Shown piece by piece: positions 7,269-7,672 of a stretch of DNA of 7,672 nucleotides. Each line of letters begins with the position of its first letter. The stretch's first letter is position 1. The position numbers and the translations under genes are program-made. Source of the DNA: Cyanobacteria bacterium HKST-UBA02. GTDB lineage: Bacteria > Cyanobacteriota > Vampirovibrionia > Obscuribacterales > Obscuribacteraceae. The stretch lies in contig JAGQHH010000658.1 in assembly GCA_020431945.1 (NCBI GenBank), forward strand, positions 1 through 7,672, given 5' to 3'. Below the pieces are notes generated by a model. It was not told the DNA's origin, did no database searches, and worked only from the letters and a program-made list of their open reading frames with translations.

Positions 7269-7657
7269 TGATCTCCCGCATGAAAGATCCAGAAGCCGCC
7301 CAGCGCAAGAGAGACGAGCTCAGGGAAGCCGAGAAGAAAGAAGTTATCCAGGCGGTGGCCGCCTTGATGATACCGCTTTCACTCTTTCTCTCCTGCGTGA
7401 TTTTTGCCGGCGGTGCTTTTCTTATCGTCAATCATGAGCCTTTCGGCTATTTCATGATCGGTCTCACTGCCGTGGTCGCACTCACGGCCTTCGTCGCGCT
7501 GATTCGCTTCCACAACGGTTATCGAGCGAAAGGCTATGTGCCCGGCGAAGACGGCAATATCGAGCTCGAGACCGATGAAGCCGGTGATGATGAAGTGATA
7601 CAAGAAGCTGGCGAAAAATCCGAGACCACCGAAGATAGAATCCCGGTCGAGAAGTAG
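7268..7657 (+). CDS. Small two-helix membrane protein with acidic tail, function unknown
   Basis: A 129-aa protein of no family I recognise. The N-terminal 28 residues are highly charged and helix-prone (AAQRKRDELREAEKKE). Two hydrophobic helices follow at about 29-54 and 60-80, joined by the short turn NHEPFG, so both ends should face the cytoplasm (RFHNGYRAKGY follows the second helix). The tail from about residue 94 is strongly acidic (ELETDEAGDDEVIQEAGE) and probably disordered. It shares general architecture with the 103-aa protein at 3932-4243, but I see no convincing sequence similarity. Start choice is uncertain: ATG at 7268 gives 129 aa and ATG at 7280 gives 125, and neither has a clear ribosome site. 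The gene is divergent from the 236-aa protein gene across a 38-base spacer that contains a perfect inverted repeat. It ends with TAG, and no terminator is visible in the 15 bases left. Confidence 0.68.
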   Translation: MISRMKDPEAAQRKRDELREAEKKEVIQAVAALMIPLSLFLSCVIFAGGAFLIVNHEPFGYFMIGLTAVVALTAFVALIRFHNGYRAKGYVPGEDGNIELETDEAGDDEVIQEAGEKSETTEDRIPVEK

Positions 7658-7672
7658 CTGGTAGTTTAGGTA

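Overview
The window is bacterial chromosomal DNA, densely coding and moderately GC-rich (judged by eye, not computed). It shows no IS element, integrase, tRNA, rRNA or CRISPR repeat. The gene content suggests a Gram-negative-type, probably environmental bacterium: a WaaG-like GT4 glycosyltransferase, a GT-C membrane protein of the TMTC type carrying TPR repeats, and an SSP411/DUF255 thioredoxin-fold protein. The lineage cannot be fixed from sequence alone. Non-photosynthetic relatives of Cyanobacteria (Obscuribacterales type) are only a weak guess. Start codons are mixed (ATG and GTG, with TTG alternatives). Five of the seven genes stop with TAG, and CTCGAG is strikingly frequent.

Layout: positions 2-4243 form a tight plus-strand cluster of four genes. 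They are a 5'-truncated heme-oxygenase-like (probable diiron) protein, a GT4 glycosyltransferase whose GTG start overlaps the previous stop (TAGTG), an SSP411/YyaL-type thioredoxin-domain protein, and a small two-helix membrane protein overlapping it by 8 bases. A weak intrinsic-terminator-like hairpin sits exactly on the end of this cluster.

Positions 4240-7229 hold a minus-strand pair: a bitopic membrane protein of unknown family (236 aa), then, 38 bases downstream, a 746-aa multi-pass GT-C/TPR protein. The two clusters converge on a shared CTAG palindrome, so their stop codons overlap. To the right, a short divergent region with a perfect 8-bp inverted repeat separates the minus-strand pair from a 129-aa two-helix membrane protein read rightward to 7657. 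The last 15 bases hold nothing recognisable.

Inferred joint role: the two glycosyltransferase-type proteins and three small or bitopic membrane proteins point to cell-envelope glycan or glycoprotein work. The link between the clusters is only proximity. The HO-like protein and the SSP411 protein have no role that the sequence ties to this. I did not find a clear-cut new defence or mobile system. The least explained parts are the 236-aa protein paired with the GT-C protein, the HO-like oxidase joined to the GT4, and the inverted repeat at 7248-7268.
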